Shown here: piece after piece, positions 1-7,662 of the stretch
How positions within the stretch are numbered: position 1 is the stretch's first letter
Layout: each line of letters starts with the position of its first letter
Assembly: GCA_013152535.1 (NCBI GenBank)
Contig: JAADGE010000033.1
Location: forward strand, 1-35,558
DNA length: 35,558 bases
Direction: 5' to 3'
Source: Chlorobiota bacterium
GTDB lineage: Bacteria; Bacteroidota; Bacteroidia; Bacteroidales; JAADGE01
Made by a program: the position numbers and the translations under genes
The notes under the pieces: generated by a model
Database searches by the model: none
What the model was told of the DNA's origin: nothing
The model's input: the letters and a program-made list of their open reading frames with translations, nothing else

Positions 1-1610
1 GGAGCAACCGAAAAGGCAATTAAAATTGTTAAGGCTGCTATTGCAAGAGTTAAAGAATCGGTTTCATTAGAACCGATAGAAATCAAAGCACGAAAAGCCG
101 TTGCCGTTTTGGGAGCCGGTGTTGCGGGAATGCGAGCTGCCAAAGAATTGGCGGATCTCGGCATACAAGTCTATTTGATTGAAAAAGAATATTTTGTAGG
201 CGGCAGAATTTCGCAGTTAGATTATTTATGCGGAGCTGATGTTACCGGAAAAGAACTGGTAACACATTTGTATGAAAAAATTCACGAACATCCTAATATA
301 ACTCTTTTTACAGGTGCAGAAGTTGTTAAAAAAGGCGGGAGTATCGGTAATTTTAAAATAAAAGTAAAAATAACTCCTCGTTTTATTAAAAAAGAATGTA
401 TTCCGGATGAGTTGCAAAAAGCAATAGAAGAAAAGCAATAGAAGTTTGTCCTGTTGAAGTTGACGATGATTTTAATTTCAATATAACAAAACGTAAAGCA
501 ATCTATAAGAACTATCCGAGTGAATATCCTCAAATTCCTACAATTGATAATAAAAATTGCACACGTTGCGGAGAATGCGAAAAAGTTTGTTCAAGTATTG
601 ATTTTTCGCAAAAAGAAGAAATTTTGGATTTAACTGTGGGCTCAATTTTAGCAGCTACCGGTTTTGACCCGTATGAACCTAAAGAAAATGAGTTCGGATG
701 GGGTATAAGCAATGTGGTTACATTGCCTCAATTTCGAAGAATTGTTAATATGTGTGATGATGAGTTAGTATATAAAGGTAAAAAAATTAAGGATATTGCC
801 TACATTTATTGCGTAGGAAGTCGGCAAGTTGACGGCGACAATAAATATTGCTCACGTTATTGTTGTACTGCAACACTTTACACTTCTATTTTAACACATA
901 AAAAATATAAAGGAATAAACAGCTATCATTTTAACAGAGGAATACGAACTTACGGAAAGCAAGAAGTTATTTATGATGAGGCTTCACAACTCGGAGATAT
1001 ATTTCTTCAATCTTATGAATATGATCCTCCTGCAGTAGAAGCAGCGAATGATAAAACAAAGGTTAAGATTAAAGATATATTAACAAACGGAACGGAACTT
1101 GAAGTTGATGCAGATCTTGTTGTTCTCGTTACCGGAATGGAGCCGAGAAATGATTGCAGTATCGGCGATGTATTAAAAATTCCGAAAGGAAGAGATCGGT
1201 TTTATAACGAAATTCATATGAAACTTCGCCCGGTTGAAACCGTTATTGACGGTGTAACAATTGCCGGAGCTTGTCAAGGTCCCAAGAATATTTTAGAAAC
1301 TATGAATTCAGCATTATCGGCAGCTGCAAAATCTTATTCTATTGTGAATAAAGGTGAACTTGAACTTGAACCGATTATTGCAAAAGTTGATAAAGAAACA
1401 TGTGTTTGGTGCGGTAAATGTGCCGAAGCATGTTCGTATGATGCAATTAGTTCAGTAAAAGAAAACGGAAAAGAAATTGCCGAAATTAATGAGTCGGTTT
1501 GTAAAGGATGCGGAATGTGTCTTCCTGTTTGCGAAAGTGATTCCATTGATATGGACGGATTTACAAATGACGAGATTGAAAGCATGATTAATGTTCTTGC
1601 AATGGCTTAA
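1..1610 (+). pseudogene. HdrA/QmoA-like heterodisulfide reductase flavoprotein, 5'-truncated by the window and frameshifted
   Basis: The reading frame is open from base 1, so the true start lies left of the window. It begins in the linker before the FAD domain (ATEKAIKIVKAAIARVK), then VLGAGVAGMRAA, the GxGxxG dinucleotide fold of HdrA. The frame stops at 439-441 because a 14-bp unit is duplicated in tandem (417-430 and 431-444). Reading on in the third frame gives AIEVCPVEVDDDFN, CTRCGECEKVC, the HdrA motif CVGSRQVDGDNKYCSRYCC, and two C-terminal [4Fe-4S] motifs, CVWCGKCAEAC and CKGCGMCLPVC. Removing one copy of the repeat restores one continuous frame to the stop at 1610. The first ferredoxin-like site, usually CxxCxxCxxxCP, is degenerate here (CIPDELQKAIEVCP). 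By family, the protein bifurcates or relays electrons through FAD and iron-sulfur clusters. It is the first gene seen of an operon with the two genes downstream. Either a true pseudogene or an assembly/read error. Confidence 0.9.
417..444 (+). repeat. 14-bp perfect tandem duplication inside hdrA
   Basis: The unit AAAAGCAATAGAAG occurs at 417-430 and again, identical and directly adjacent, at 431-444. Fourteen is not a multiple of three, so the second copy shifts the frame and creates the TAG at 439-441. Deleting either copy rejoins DELQKAIE to VCPVEV, which is the family sequence. Confidence 0.97.
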
Positions 1611-1643
1611 TTATTTGATTATAAACTCTTTAAAAAATTTATT

Positions 1644-1928
1644 ATGAGTGCAGGTAATAAAAAAACAGTATTGATAATGAAAGAAAGACGTCAAGTCACT
1701 CAAGAGGTTAAAGATGATTTGAAGTTTTTTGTACGAGCAAAAAAAGAAATATTAAAAGCATTAAAAGAAAAAAGTATGACCGTACCTGAATTATCGGAAG
1801 TACTTAATATGTCTCAAGATAAAACTTTATATTTATTAATGTCTCTGCAAAAATACGGTTTTGCGGAAGTTGACAGAATTGATGATACGGATGAATATTT
1901 TTATTATAAATTAAAAAATAATGGCTAA
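1644..1928 (+). CDS. Small winged-helix/HTH protein of the hdr operon
   Basis: 94 residues. The middle (about residues 30-80) reads as a winged-helix fold: AKKEILKALKEKSMTVPELSEVLNMSQDKTLYLLMSLQKYGFAEV, with a recognition-helix-like segment followed by a short wing and DEYFYYKL. There is no signal peptide, membrane segment or cysteine, so it is not a redox subunit. It starts 33 bp after hdrA and its last 8 bp overlap the start of the HdrC-like gene, so it is translated with the redox operon. It could be a local regulator of the operon or a small structural partner of the complex; the fold favours DNA binding, but no target site is evident. Residues before 30 are basic. Confidence 0.7.
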   Translation: MSAGNKKTVLIMKERRQVTQEVKDDLKFFVRAKKEILKALKEKSMTVPELSEVLNMSQDKTLYLLMSLQKYGFAEVDRIDDTDEYFYYKLKNNG

Positions 1929-2970
1929 GATAAATCCTGATTTTAAAGATGAATTAAAAAAATACGGGGCTTTTGATTTAAATGCCTGTTACAATTGCGG
2001 ACAATGCACGGCAGTGTGTTCACTTTCTACGGAGGAAGATTCATTTCCTCGCGAAATGGTTCGTTTCAGTGTTTTGGGCTTGGAAGAAAATTTGAAAACT
2101 TCATTAAAACCTTGGCTTTGTTATTATTGCGGCGAATGCAGCGAAACCTGCCCGCGACAAGCTTTTCCGGGTGAATTAATGATGACATTAAGACGCTGGT
2201 TAACAGCAAAGTATGATTGGACAAGGCTCTCCGGACTGTTGTATAAGTCATTGCCCGTAAGTATTATTTTTTTTATTCTTGCAATTGCTGCCGTACTCGG
2301 GTTCAGTTCATACGAAAAATATAATGTCGAACATATAATGCACATCGGGCATTATTTTGAAATGTTTGCTATTGCCGGGGTTTTTACTATTATTTTATTG
2401 CCGAATATCATTCGAATGTGGTATTTTACAATTATTAAAACAAGGGCAAAAGTTAAATTCGGAACGTATTTTAAGAAATTTCGGGAATTAATTGTGCATA
2501 TGTTTACACAAAAAAGAGCATTGGGTTGTGATGATAATCAGGTAAGATGGTTTGAACATTTAATTCTTGTCATCGGATATTTATCTTTGCTTTTTACTAC
2601 GGTTGTTTTGGATTGGTTCGGAACACAAAGTCAATTTGTGATTTATTTGGGTTATGCCGAAAGTGCAATTATTTTTATTGTAACTTTAATTTTTATGTAT
2701 GGTCGCGTAAAAAAATCAAAGGAATTATCGAGGCATGCTCATCCGAGTGATTGGTTTTTTGTAATTTGGTTGTTTTTGATGGGTTTAACTGCTTTTCTTG
2801 TCAGAATTTTCATCGATGCCGATTTATTGGCAACTAATTTATGGATGTATCTGATCCATTTAACGGTTTTGGTTCAGTGGGCACTTATTATTGTTCCCTT
2901 CGGGAAGTGGACACATTTTTTATATCGTTCTTTTGCAATGTATTTTGATGCTTTGAAAAAGATAAAATAA
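1921..2970 (+). CDS. HdrC-HdrE fusion / QmoC-like membrane iron-sulfur protein
   Basis: 349 residues. The N-terminal HdrC-like part carries two [4Fe-4S] sites of type CxxCxxCxxxC: Cys23, 26, 29, 33 and Cys67, 70, 73, 77 (CYYCGECSETCP). The rest is membrane: about six hydrophobic segments near residues 111-129, 147-168, 211-231, 239-260, 278-298 and 307-327, with His141/144, His213 and His313 in or beside them as possible heme b ligands, as in the DsrM/HdrE/NarI-type cytochrome domain. This order (HdrC then HdrE) is that of QmoC, which passes electrons between a soluble HdrA-type partner and the quinone pool. Its start overlaps the upstream small gene by 8 bp, supporting one transcript with hdrA. 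No HdrB- or HdrD-type CCG-domain subunit lies in the window; it may be upstream. The electron donor or acceptor cannot be told from the sequence. Confidence 0.85.
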   Translation: MAKINPDFKDELKKYGAFDLNACYNCGQCTAVCSLSTEEDSFPREMVRFSVLGLEENLKTSLKPWLCYYCGECSETCPRQAFPGELMMTLRRWLTAKYDWTRLSGLLYKSLPVSIIFFILAIAAVLGFSSYEKYNVEHIMHIGHYFEMFAIAGVFTIILLPNIIRMWYFTIIKTRAKVKFGTYFKKFRELIVHMFTQKRALGCDDNQVRWFEHLILVIGYLSLLFTTVVLDWFGTQSQFVIYLGYAESAIIFIVTLIFMYGRVKKSKELSRHAHPSDWFFVIWLFLMGLTAFLVRIFIDADLLATNLWMYLIHLTVLVQWALIIVPFGKWTHFLYRSFAMYFDALKKIK

Positions 2971-2990
2971 AAAGAAACCAGAACTGAAAT

Positions 2991-3016
2991 CCGTGCCACG
3001 CTGCAGCGTGGCACGG
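2991..3016. repeat. 26-bp perfect GC-rich palindrome between convergent genes
   Basis: CCGTGCCACGCTG is followed at once by its exact reverse complement, with no spacer. It lies 20 bp after the stop of the HdrC-like gene and 9 bp before the stop of the convergent helicase gene. Its GC-rich arms stand out in an AT-rich region. There is no T run right after either side, so it is not a textbook terminator, although it could block or process both transcripts. It may also be one copy of a dispersed REP-like repeat. Confidence 0.9.
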
Positions 3017-3025
3017 TAAAAAAAC

Positions 3026-5476
3026 TTATTTTTTATTTTTCAAAAATTTCATATAATACTGAACCATTTTTAGTTGTGCCCAAGTTATCTCATCGGGCAA
3101 AGCATTTTTTGTTTCGGATAATGTATTGTCGGGATATTTTTCAAAATAATTTTTTATTTTTTCAACTGTTTCGATATCCGTTAATTCTTCAATTTTTATT
3201 TCACCGCTTTCAATATAATGTCCGAGATGATTTTCGATAGTTTGTGTAGTAAATTCCCGCTCTTTTGCAATTTCTTCTACGGTTTTCCCGGCTTTGTATA
3301 ATTCGTATGTTATTTCCCACGTTTTTTTCTTTTCAGGTTTCGGGATTTCGGGAAGATCTTCTTTCGGCTCAATATTGTTTTCTTTAAGATAATACAAAAC
3401 CATTGCAATAATTTCTTCTCCGAATTGGCTTAACTTTGCTTTGCCTATTCCGGAAATTGCTTTCAGTTGTTTTGTGCTCGAAGGCAATTTGTTTGCAATT
3501 TCCTGCAAGGATTTATTGGATAAAACCATATATAATTTAACATCGGCATTATCTGCCGTTTCGTAACGCCATTGTTTGAGTTGTGCATACAGTTCGGGAT
3601 GTTCGGTTTTAACATCTTTAACTTTAATTTTTGTTTTCCTTCTTTTTTTATCTTCGAGTGCTGCTTTTGCTTTTGTATTTATAAAATCTTTTGTGTTAAA
3701 TCCCGATAAACAACTGTTTAGGCACTTTTGTTTGATATTTAAAATCTCATCCGATGATATTAAACTTTCTTCAATTGCTTTTTTAACAGCGGTATTATCA
3801 GTTTCAAAACTGCTGTCTTCAAGTTTTTTAATAATTTCTTCATTATGAAAATTAATAAAATAATCGCCGGCTTTTTTTAATCTTTCCTGTAAAAGTTCGT
3901 TTTTCTCTGCATCCGGATTTTCTTTTAAAAGAGCATTAACTTGTTTTACAAAACTTTGTGCAATACCCGCAATTTTCGGTAAGGATTTTTGATTTATTTC
4001 CGAAACTGTTTCATCAATATTTCCGAGATAATATCCCGCGTATTCTTTAAATTTTCTTTGAACCGTATTAAACCTGTAAATCAGTTGTTTGTAATTAAAT
4101 AAATCATTTATAAGTTCTGCTTGGTAAGTGTGAACAGCCTCTTTCAGTTTGTTTTCGTCGGGTTGATTATTTTCTGTTTCTTTATTAAAATTAATCACTT
4201 CTGTGTCGCAAATAATTGCACTTTCCGAAATTTTTGAACTTAAAACCAAACCTTCCAATGTTTTGCAACGACTTAAAGCAACGTAAGTTTGTCCGTGAGC
4301 AAATGCAGATGAGGCATCAATAACGGCTTTTTCAAATGTAAGTCCCTGGCTTTTGTGAATTGTTATTGCCCAGGCAAGTCGCAACGGAAATTGTGTAAAC
4401 GAACCGATAAAATCTTCTTCAATTGCTTTGGTTTCTTTGTTGATATTGTACCTGATGCTTTCCCAAGTTTCTTTTCCCACATCAATTTCTTCGTCATCAG
4501 TTTCGCATTTTACGGTAATGCTGTCATCGTCAAAACTTGTAATAATGCCTATTTTTCCGTTAAAATATCGTTTTTCATAAGAGCTGTCGTTTTTAACAAA
4601 CATAACTTGTGATCCTGTTTTTAGTTCTAAATTAAAATTTGTAGGGTAGGCATATTCCGAAAAACTACCTTTTACAATTGCTTCGAATTTATGCAATTTA
4701 CCTTTGAGTTCTTTCAACTTTTTTTCATTAATAATACTTGCCGAATTATTATGCGTTGTTAAAGTAATATATCCGTCGTTGTCAGCCGGCGTAAAATCCG
4801 GAATATATCTTTTGTGAAGTAAATCGTAGGATTTTTTTGTCAGCGTATCGTTTCTTATTTCGTTCAGAATTTTTATGAAAGTGTTATCTTCCTGACGATA
4901 AATGTGTTTCAATTCAATGCTTATCATATTTGCATCCTGCAATGCCTTGCTGTTGAAAAAATACATTGATTTGTAGTAAGGACTTAACACCTGCATTTCG
5001 TCATTTTTTACTACCGGCGGAAGTTGTTGTAAATCGCCTATCATCAATAATTGCACACCGCCGAAAGGCAGAAATCTGTTTTTGTAACGTCTTAATACTT
5101 CATCAATTGCATCAAGAACATCAGCTCTTACCATTGATATTTCATCAATTACGAGAAGGTCTAATGTTTTAATGATATTGATTTTTTGTCTGTTGAATTT
5201 ATGTTTGAAATTTGGGTTTTCGATTTTATATCCGGCGACTTTTTCGGTAATAATAGGTCCGAAAGGGAGCTGAAAAAATGAATGTATCGTAACGCCGCCG
5301 GCATTAATTGCTGCAACTCCGGTAGGAGCAACCACAACGGTTCTTTTAAAAGTTTTGTGTTTTAATGATTTAAGAAAAGTAGTTTTCCCGGTTCCGGCTT
5401 TTCCGGTAAGAAATATATTTCGATTTGTATATTGAACAAATTTTTCTGCTAATTCTAATTCCGGGTTTTTGGTCAT
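3026..5476 (-). CDS. PIF1-like superfamily 1 helicase with HRDC and C-terminal HTH domains
   Basis: 816 residues. The N-terminal half is a PIF1-like ATPase: Walker A GKAGTGKT (25-32), APTGVAAINAGG (50-61), Walker B LLVIDE (107-112), motif III GDLQQLPPV (147-155), and the UvrD_C_2-like end ITIHKSQGLTFEKAVIDA and TYVALSRC (371-404). A long charged middle follows. Near residues 620-690 is an HRDC domain (LPSSTKQLKAISGIGKAKLSQFG), which in RecQ helicases binds DNA structures. Near 715-770 is a winged helix-turn-helix with a TVEEIAKER...TIENHLGHY pattern, as at the C-terminus of some RecQ proteins. It probably unwinds 5'-3' at forks, G-quadruplexes or recombination intermediates; direction and substrate are inferred from family. 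It is read leftward, 84 bp after dgkA, and could belong to the same transcript. This arrangement is widespread in Bacteroidota. Confidence 0.9.
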   Translation of the reverse strand: MTKNPELELAEKFVQYTNRNIFLTGKAGTGKTTFLKSLKHKTFKRTVVVAPTGVAAINAGGVTIHSFFQLPFGPIITEKVAGYKIENPNFKHKFNRQKINIIKTLDLLVIDEISMVRADVLDAIDEVLRRYKNRFLPFGGVQLLMIGDLQQLPPVVKNDEMQVLSPYYKSMYFFNSKALQDANMISIELKHIYRQEDNTFIKILNEIRNDTLTKKSYDLLHKRYIPDFTPADNDGYITLTTHNNSASIINEKKLKELKGKLHKFEAIVKGSFSEYAYPTNFNLELKTGSQVMFVKNDSSYEKRYFNGKIGIITSFDDDSITVKCETDDEEIDVGKETWESIRYNINKETKAIEEDFIGSFTQFPLRLAWAITIHKSQGLTFEKAVIDASSAFAHGQTYVALSRCKTLEGLVLSSKISESAIICDTEVINFNKETENNQPDENKLKEAVHTYQAELINDLFNYKQLIYRFNTVQRKFKEYAGYYLGNIDETVSEINQKSLPKIAGIAQSFVKQVNALLKENPDAEKNELLQERLKKAGDYFINFHNEEIIKKLEDSSFETDNTAVKKAIEESLISSDEILNIKQKCLNSCLSGFNTKDFINTKAKAALEDKKRRKTKIKVKDVKTEHPELYAQLKQWRYETADNADVKLYMVLSNKSLQEIANKLPSSTKQLKAISGIGKAKLSQFGEEIIAMVLYYLKENNIEPKEDLPEIPKPEKKKTWEITYELYKAGKTVEEIAKEREFTTQTIENHLGHYIESGEIKIEELTDIETVEKIKNYFEKYPDNTLSETKNALPDEITWAQLKMVQYYMKFLKNKK

Positions 5477-5560
5477 TTTTTGTATCTTTTTCTGTATGTA
5501 AAATTAGAAAAAAATGTATAATATTTATTATTTGTAACGACTTTATTATTCTAATAAAAT

Positions 5561-5905
5561 TTAAATTAACTCAAGAATTTTCGGTAAGAAAATCATTAAA
5601 GCCAACATAAAAGCCCCTATTGCAGAAATCAATACCGCACCGGCAGATGCATCTTTTATTCTTTTTATTTTCTCGTTATAATCGGGTGATACAAAATTAC
5701 ATAAGTATTCAATTGCTGAATTTATCAGCTCTGCTGCAAGTACTATGCTGACAGCAATTATTATCATTATCCATTCTGTTTTGCTGATTGAGAATATAAT
5801 TCCGGCTGCAATTACAAGAATTGTTGCGAATGTATGTATTTTAAAATTTTGTTCTTTTTTGAATACGTATAAAATACCGTTAACGGCATGAATAAATCGT
5901 TTCAT
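5561..5905 (-). CDS. dgkA: Diacylglycerol/undecaprenol kinase family protein (DgkA fold)
   Basis: 114 residues, the usual family length. Three membrane helices are visible (about 27-41, 46-66 and 87-108) after an amphipathic start. The active-site signature is present: Glu59, Asn62 and Glu66 in ELINSAIE, spaced as Glu69/Asn72/Glu76 of the E. coli enzyme, and KDASAGAV (84-91). The stretch after Glu66 (YLCNFVSPDYNEKIKRIKD) resembles the Gram-positive undecaprenol kinase branch, so the substrate may be undecaprenol rather than diacylglycerol. It phosphorylates a membrane lipid alcohol with ATP and feeds lipid carrier or phospholipid recycling. It lies 118 bp behind the winged-helix regulator gene; the gap holds repeated operator-like motifs, so this gene may be controlled by that regulator. 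Confidence 0.9.
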   Translation of the reverse strand: MKRFIHAVNGILYVFKKEQNFKIHTFATILVIAAGIIFSISKTEWIMIIIAVSIVLAAELINSAIEYLCNFVSPDYNEKIKRIKDASAGAVLISAIGAFMLALMIFLPKILELI

Positions 5906-5936
5906 ATTTTTTAGTATAAAATTAATGTAATAATTT

Positions 5937-6008
5937 TAAGTTGCAAAGTACTCGGAAGATAATTTGTAAGTTGCAAGGTACTTTACAAGTGCTTTGCAGT
6001 GCAAAGCA
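5937..6008. promoter_or_regulatory. Operator-like repeat array upstream of dgkA
   Basis: Two near-identical 16-mers, TAAGTTGCAAAGTACT (5937-5952) and TAAGTTGCAAGGTACT (5967-5982), lie exactly 30 bp apart on the + strand. Next to them is a 19-bp inverted repeat, TGCTTTGC-AGT-GCAAAGCA (5990-6008). The core TTGCAAAGTACT occurs again at the promoter of the lipoprotein-regulator operon (7008-7019, other strand). Spacing of about three helical turns and placement between a winged-helix regulator and dgkA suggest binding sites for that regulator. This is inferred; no -7 box of good quality was seen in this gap. Confidence 0.55.
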
Positions 6009-6023
6009 AGCAGGTAAAATTCT

Positions 6024-6323
6024 TTATTCCTGTTCTTTAATTAATTTTTCTAAAGCATTAATGTGTTCTGTGAATGCGTGTCGTCCCGGTACGGTTGTTT
6101 TATAGGTTGTTTGTGTTTTTCTGCCGGCAAATTCTTTGCTGTATTCGATGTATTTTTTATTTTCCAGTGCACGCAAATGCGAAGCAAGGTTCCCGTCGGT
6201 TAAGTTGAGTGTGTCTTTTAAGGTGTTAAAATCAACTTTGTCGTGTATCATTAATATCGACATAATACCGAGACGAACCCTGCTTTCAAAAAATTTATTG
6301 ATATTTGAGATGATTGATTTCAA
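6024..6323 (-). CDS. Winged-helix transcriptional regulator
   Basis: 99 residues. The sequence NKFFESRVRLGIMSILMIHDKVDFNTLKDTLNLTDGNLASHLRALENKKYIEYSKEF is the classic winged-helix DNA-binding domain (ArsR/MarR-like, HTH_34 type) that fills nearly the whole protein; the wing is AGRKTQTTYKTT. There is no separate ligand domain and no metal-binding cysteine cluster. No ATG lies in the frame before residue 20; the start is a TTG at 6323, two bases after the stop of the lipoprotein gene, so translation is probably coupled. Regulators of this kind in Bacteroidota are often co-transcribed with a membrane or lipoprotein partner and autoregulated. The inverted repeats at 7011-7027 and 5990-6008 are likely sites. 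The signal sensed is unknown. Confidence 0.85.
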   Translation of the reverse strand: MKSIISNINKFFESRVRLGIMSILMIHDKVDFNTLKDTLNLTDGNLASHLRALENKKYIEYSKEFAGRKTQTTYKTTVPGRHAFTEHINALEKLIKEQE

Positions 6324-6325
6324 TT

Positions 6326-6919
6326 CTATTTGCTGATTTTTTCTTGAATGCTTTTAATAATGTTTAAATATTCTGCTTTTAAACCCGTAACCGTATTGGT
6401 ATCCGGCATATTTTGGTTTTGATATTCTTGGTTTTGTTTCATAGTTAATAAAATTTTTAAAGAAGTATAGTAATCGTTCAATTCGGCTTGTTTTTGTGAA
6501 ATTTCGCCGAGAAGCATTGTCATTTTTTCTGTTTTAGAATTGTAAGTATTTTCGTTTTCGCTTAATTTTTCAAAGATTTTTTCTCTTAACACACTGTCCT
6601 GAATAATTTCAATTCTGTCATAAGCGGCATTGTAAAACTTTTGATTATTCTCGTAGAATTTATTGATATCCTCCGTTTTTTCGGATGTTTCGGTTTTTAA
6701 TTTTGATATTTGATCTTCCAAAGTTTGAAGTTCTTTGTTTTTTGCAAGAATTTCGGAATACAATTGAGAAATCAAATCCGGATTTCCTCTTTTCAGTGAT
6801 GAAATATCGCTGATAACAGTTTTTTCCTGAAAAGCTTCCGGCGTATCCGGAGTTTCTTGACGACAAGAAAATATCAGTGTTACAAAAATAAAAGCCGGAA
6901 TTAAAGTTAATTTTTTCAT
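6326..6919 (-). CDS. Coiled-coil lipoprotein of unknown function
   Basis: 197 residues from the ATG at 6919. An in-frame ATG at 7024 exists, but it would put 35 residues before a perfect lipoprotein signal (MKKLTLIPAFIFVTLIFSC, lipobox Cys19) and would cover the promoter, so 6919 is chosen. After the signal the protein is mostly helical and charged: QLYSEILAKNKELQTLEDQ and later segments have the heptad look of a coiled coil (roughly residues 50-130). No enzymatic motif is seen. It is the first gene of a unit with the winged-helix regulator just downstream (2 bp apart), which suggests that regulator and envelope lipoprotein act in the same response. I do not recognise a named family. Confidence 0.75.
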   Translation of the reverse strand: MKKLTLIPAFIFVTLIFSCRQETPDTPEAFQEKTVISDISSLKRGNPDLISQLYSEILAKNKELQTLEDQISKLKTETSEKTEDINKFYENNQKFYNAAYDRIEIIQDSVLREKIFEKLSENENTYNSKTEKMTMLLGEISQKQAELNDYYTSLKILLTMKQNQEYQNQNMPDTNTVTGLKAEYLNIIKSIQEKISK

Positions 6920-7010
6920 AATTTTAAATTTATAGTAAATATTTATTTTTTTGTTCAGGTTTTCTAAATGTTTTTGATTTTTATTATTCACAATTAATGA
7001 TTTTAAAAGT

Positions 7011-7052
7011 ACTTTGCAATTCAAAGTTAAAAAGTAATTTTCTTATTTGCAA
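7011..7052 (-). promoter_or_regulatory. Promoter of the lipoprotein-regulator operon with an overlapping operator
   Basis: Read on the - strand: TTG (7052-7050), 20 bp, TAACTTTG (7029-7022), an exact match to the Bacteroidota -33/-7 pattern TTG-N19-21-TAnnTTTG. A 17-bp perfect inverted repeat, ACTTTG-CAATT-CAAAGT (7011-7027), overlaps the -7 box and the expected start site, the position expected of a repressor site. The leader to the ATG at 6919 would be about 95 nt. Confidence 0.65.
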
Positions 7053-7094
7053 ATTTTTCACACATTTTTTAAAAGAATGTTTTTCCGAAAATAA

Positions 7095-7124
7095 AAAAGT
7101 CCTGTTTTATAATTCAGGACTTTT
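7095..7124 (-). terminator. Rho-independent terminator of the sigma-factor operon
   Basis: Perfect 10-bp stem AAAAGTCCTG (7095-7104) and CAGGACTTTT (7115-7124) with a 10-nt loop. On the - strand it is followed by a T run, and it lies 41 bp after the last gene of the leftward operon (stop at 7166). Confidence 0.85.
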
Positions 7125-7165
7125 GAAGTTTTATTATACATTAAAATTGTAGGGCAGCTGCGAAA

Positions 7166-7657
7166 TCAGTCTTTAGAGTTTTTTACTTTTTCCGTATCAA
7201 CGGATTCTATAAATTTTTTTAATTCTTCATGTGTAAAACTGCCTTCAATATTCATAACAACAAATTCATTATCATCTTCAATAAGCATTATAATTTCTGA
7301 AATTGAATTGTTTCTCTCACGTGCTTTAAAACTGATTTTACTGCCGCTGTCATTTATAATCATTACATCTTTATAATTGCTTTTCGGCAAATAATTATTT
7401 AATTCACTCAGAAGATCGGTATTGCTATTTTCTGCAATAAAGAAATTAAGATTATCAATATTTTTTAAAAGATGTTTCAAATCTTTATCTTCCTTTTTAA
7501 GAAATATTGAGAACAGACTTGTCGGTACCCGAAAACTTATTACGTTTTCATCATTTTTATGAGACTTGTAAAAGTCTTTGTAATCAATTGTGTTTTTTGA
7601 ATTTGCACAGGATATAAAAATCGCTGTTATTACAAATATACTTATTATCTTTTTCAT
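7166..7657 (-). CDS. DUF4252 lipoprotein
   Basis: 163 residues. A lipoprotein signal ends in IFISC (Cys17), followed by a polar region. The body follows the DUF4252 pattern of small exported Bacteroidota proteins: an initial FRVPTSLFSIFL segment, a central LNFFIAENS segment, LLSELNNYL, then alternating strands ending FVVMNIEGSFTHEELKKF. Function is unknown for the family, which is typically encoded beside ECF sigma factors. Last gene of the sigma operon, 5 bp after a second DUF4252 gene, with a terminator 41 bp further on. It is probably held at the outer or inner membrane facing the periplasm. Confidence 0.8.
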   Translation of the reverse strand: MKKIISIFVITAIFISCANSKNTIDYKDFYKSHKNDENVISFRVPTSLFSIFLKKEDKDLKHLLKNIDNLNFFIAENSNTDLLSELNNYLPKSNYKDVMIINDSGSKISFKARERNNSISEIIMLIEDDNEFVVMNIEGSFTHEELKKFIESVDTEKVKNSKD

Positions 7658-7662
7658 ATTTT

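Noticed and set aside
109-441. A separate 110-residue oxidoreductase gene
   Set aside because: The frame is open to base 1 and the sequence before 109 is HdrA-like; the TTG at 109 is inside the FAD motif. It is the first half of the frameshifted hdrA.
624-1610. A complete 328-residue iron-sulfur protein starting at 624
   Set aside because: The ATG is internal. The same frame upstream to 431 reads as HdrA (CTRCGECEKVC), so it is the second half of the broken gene.
6920-7024. A longer start (ATG at 7024) for the lipoprotein
   Set aside because: It would bury a lipoprotein signal 35 residues inside and cover the promoter and inverted repeat.
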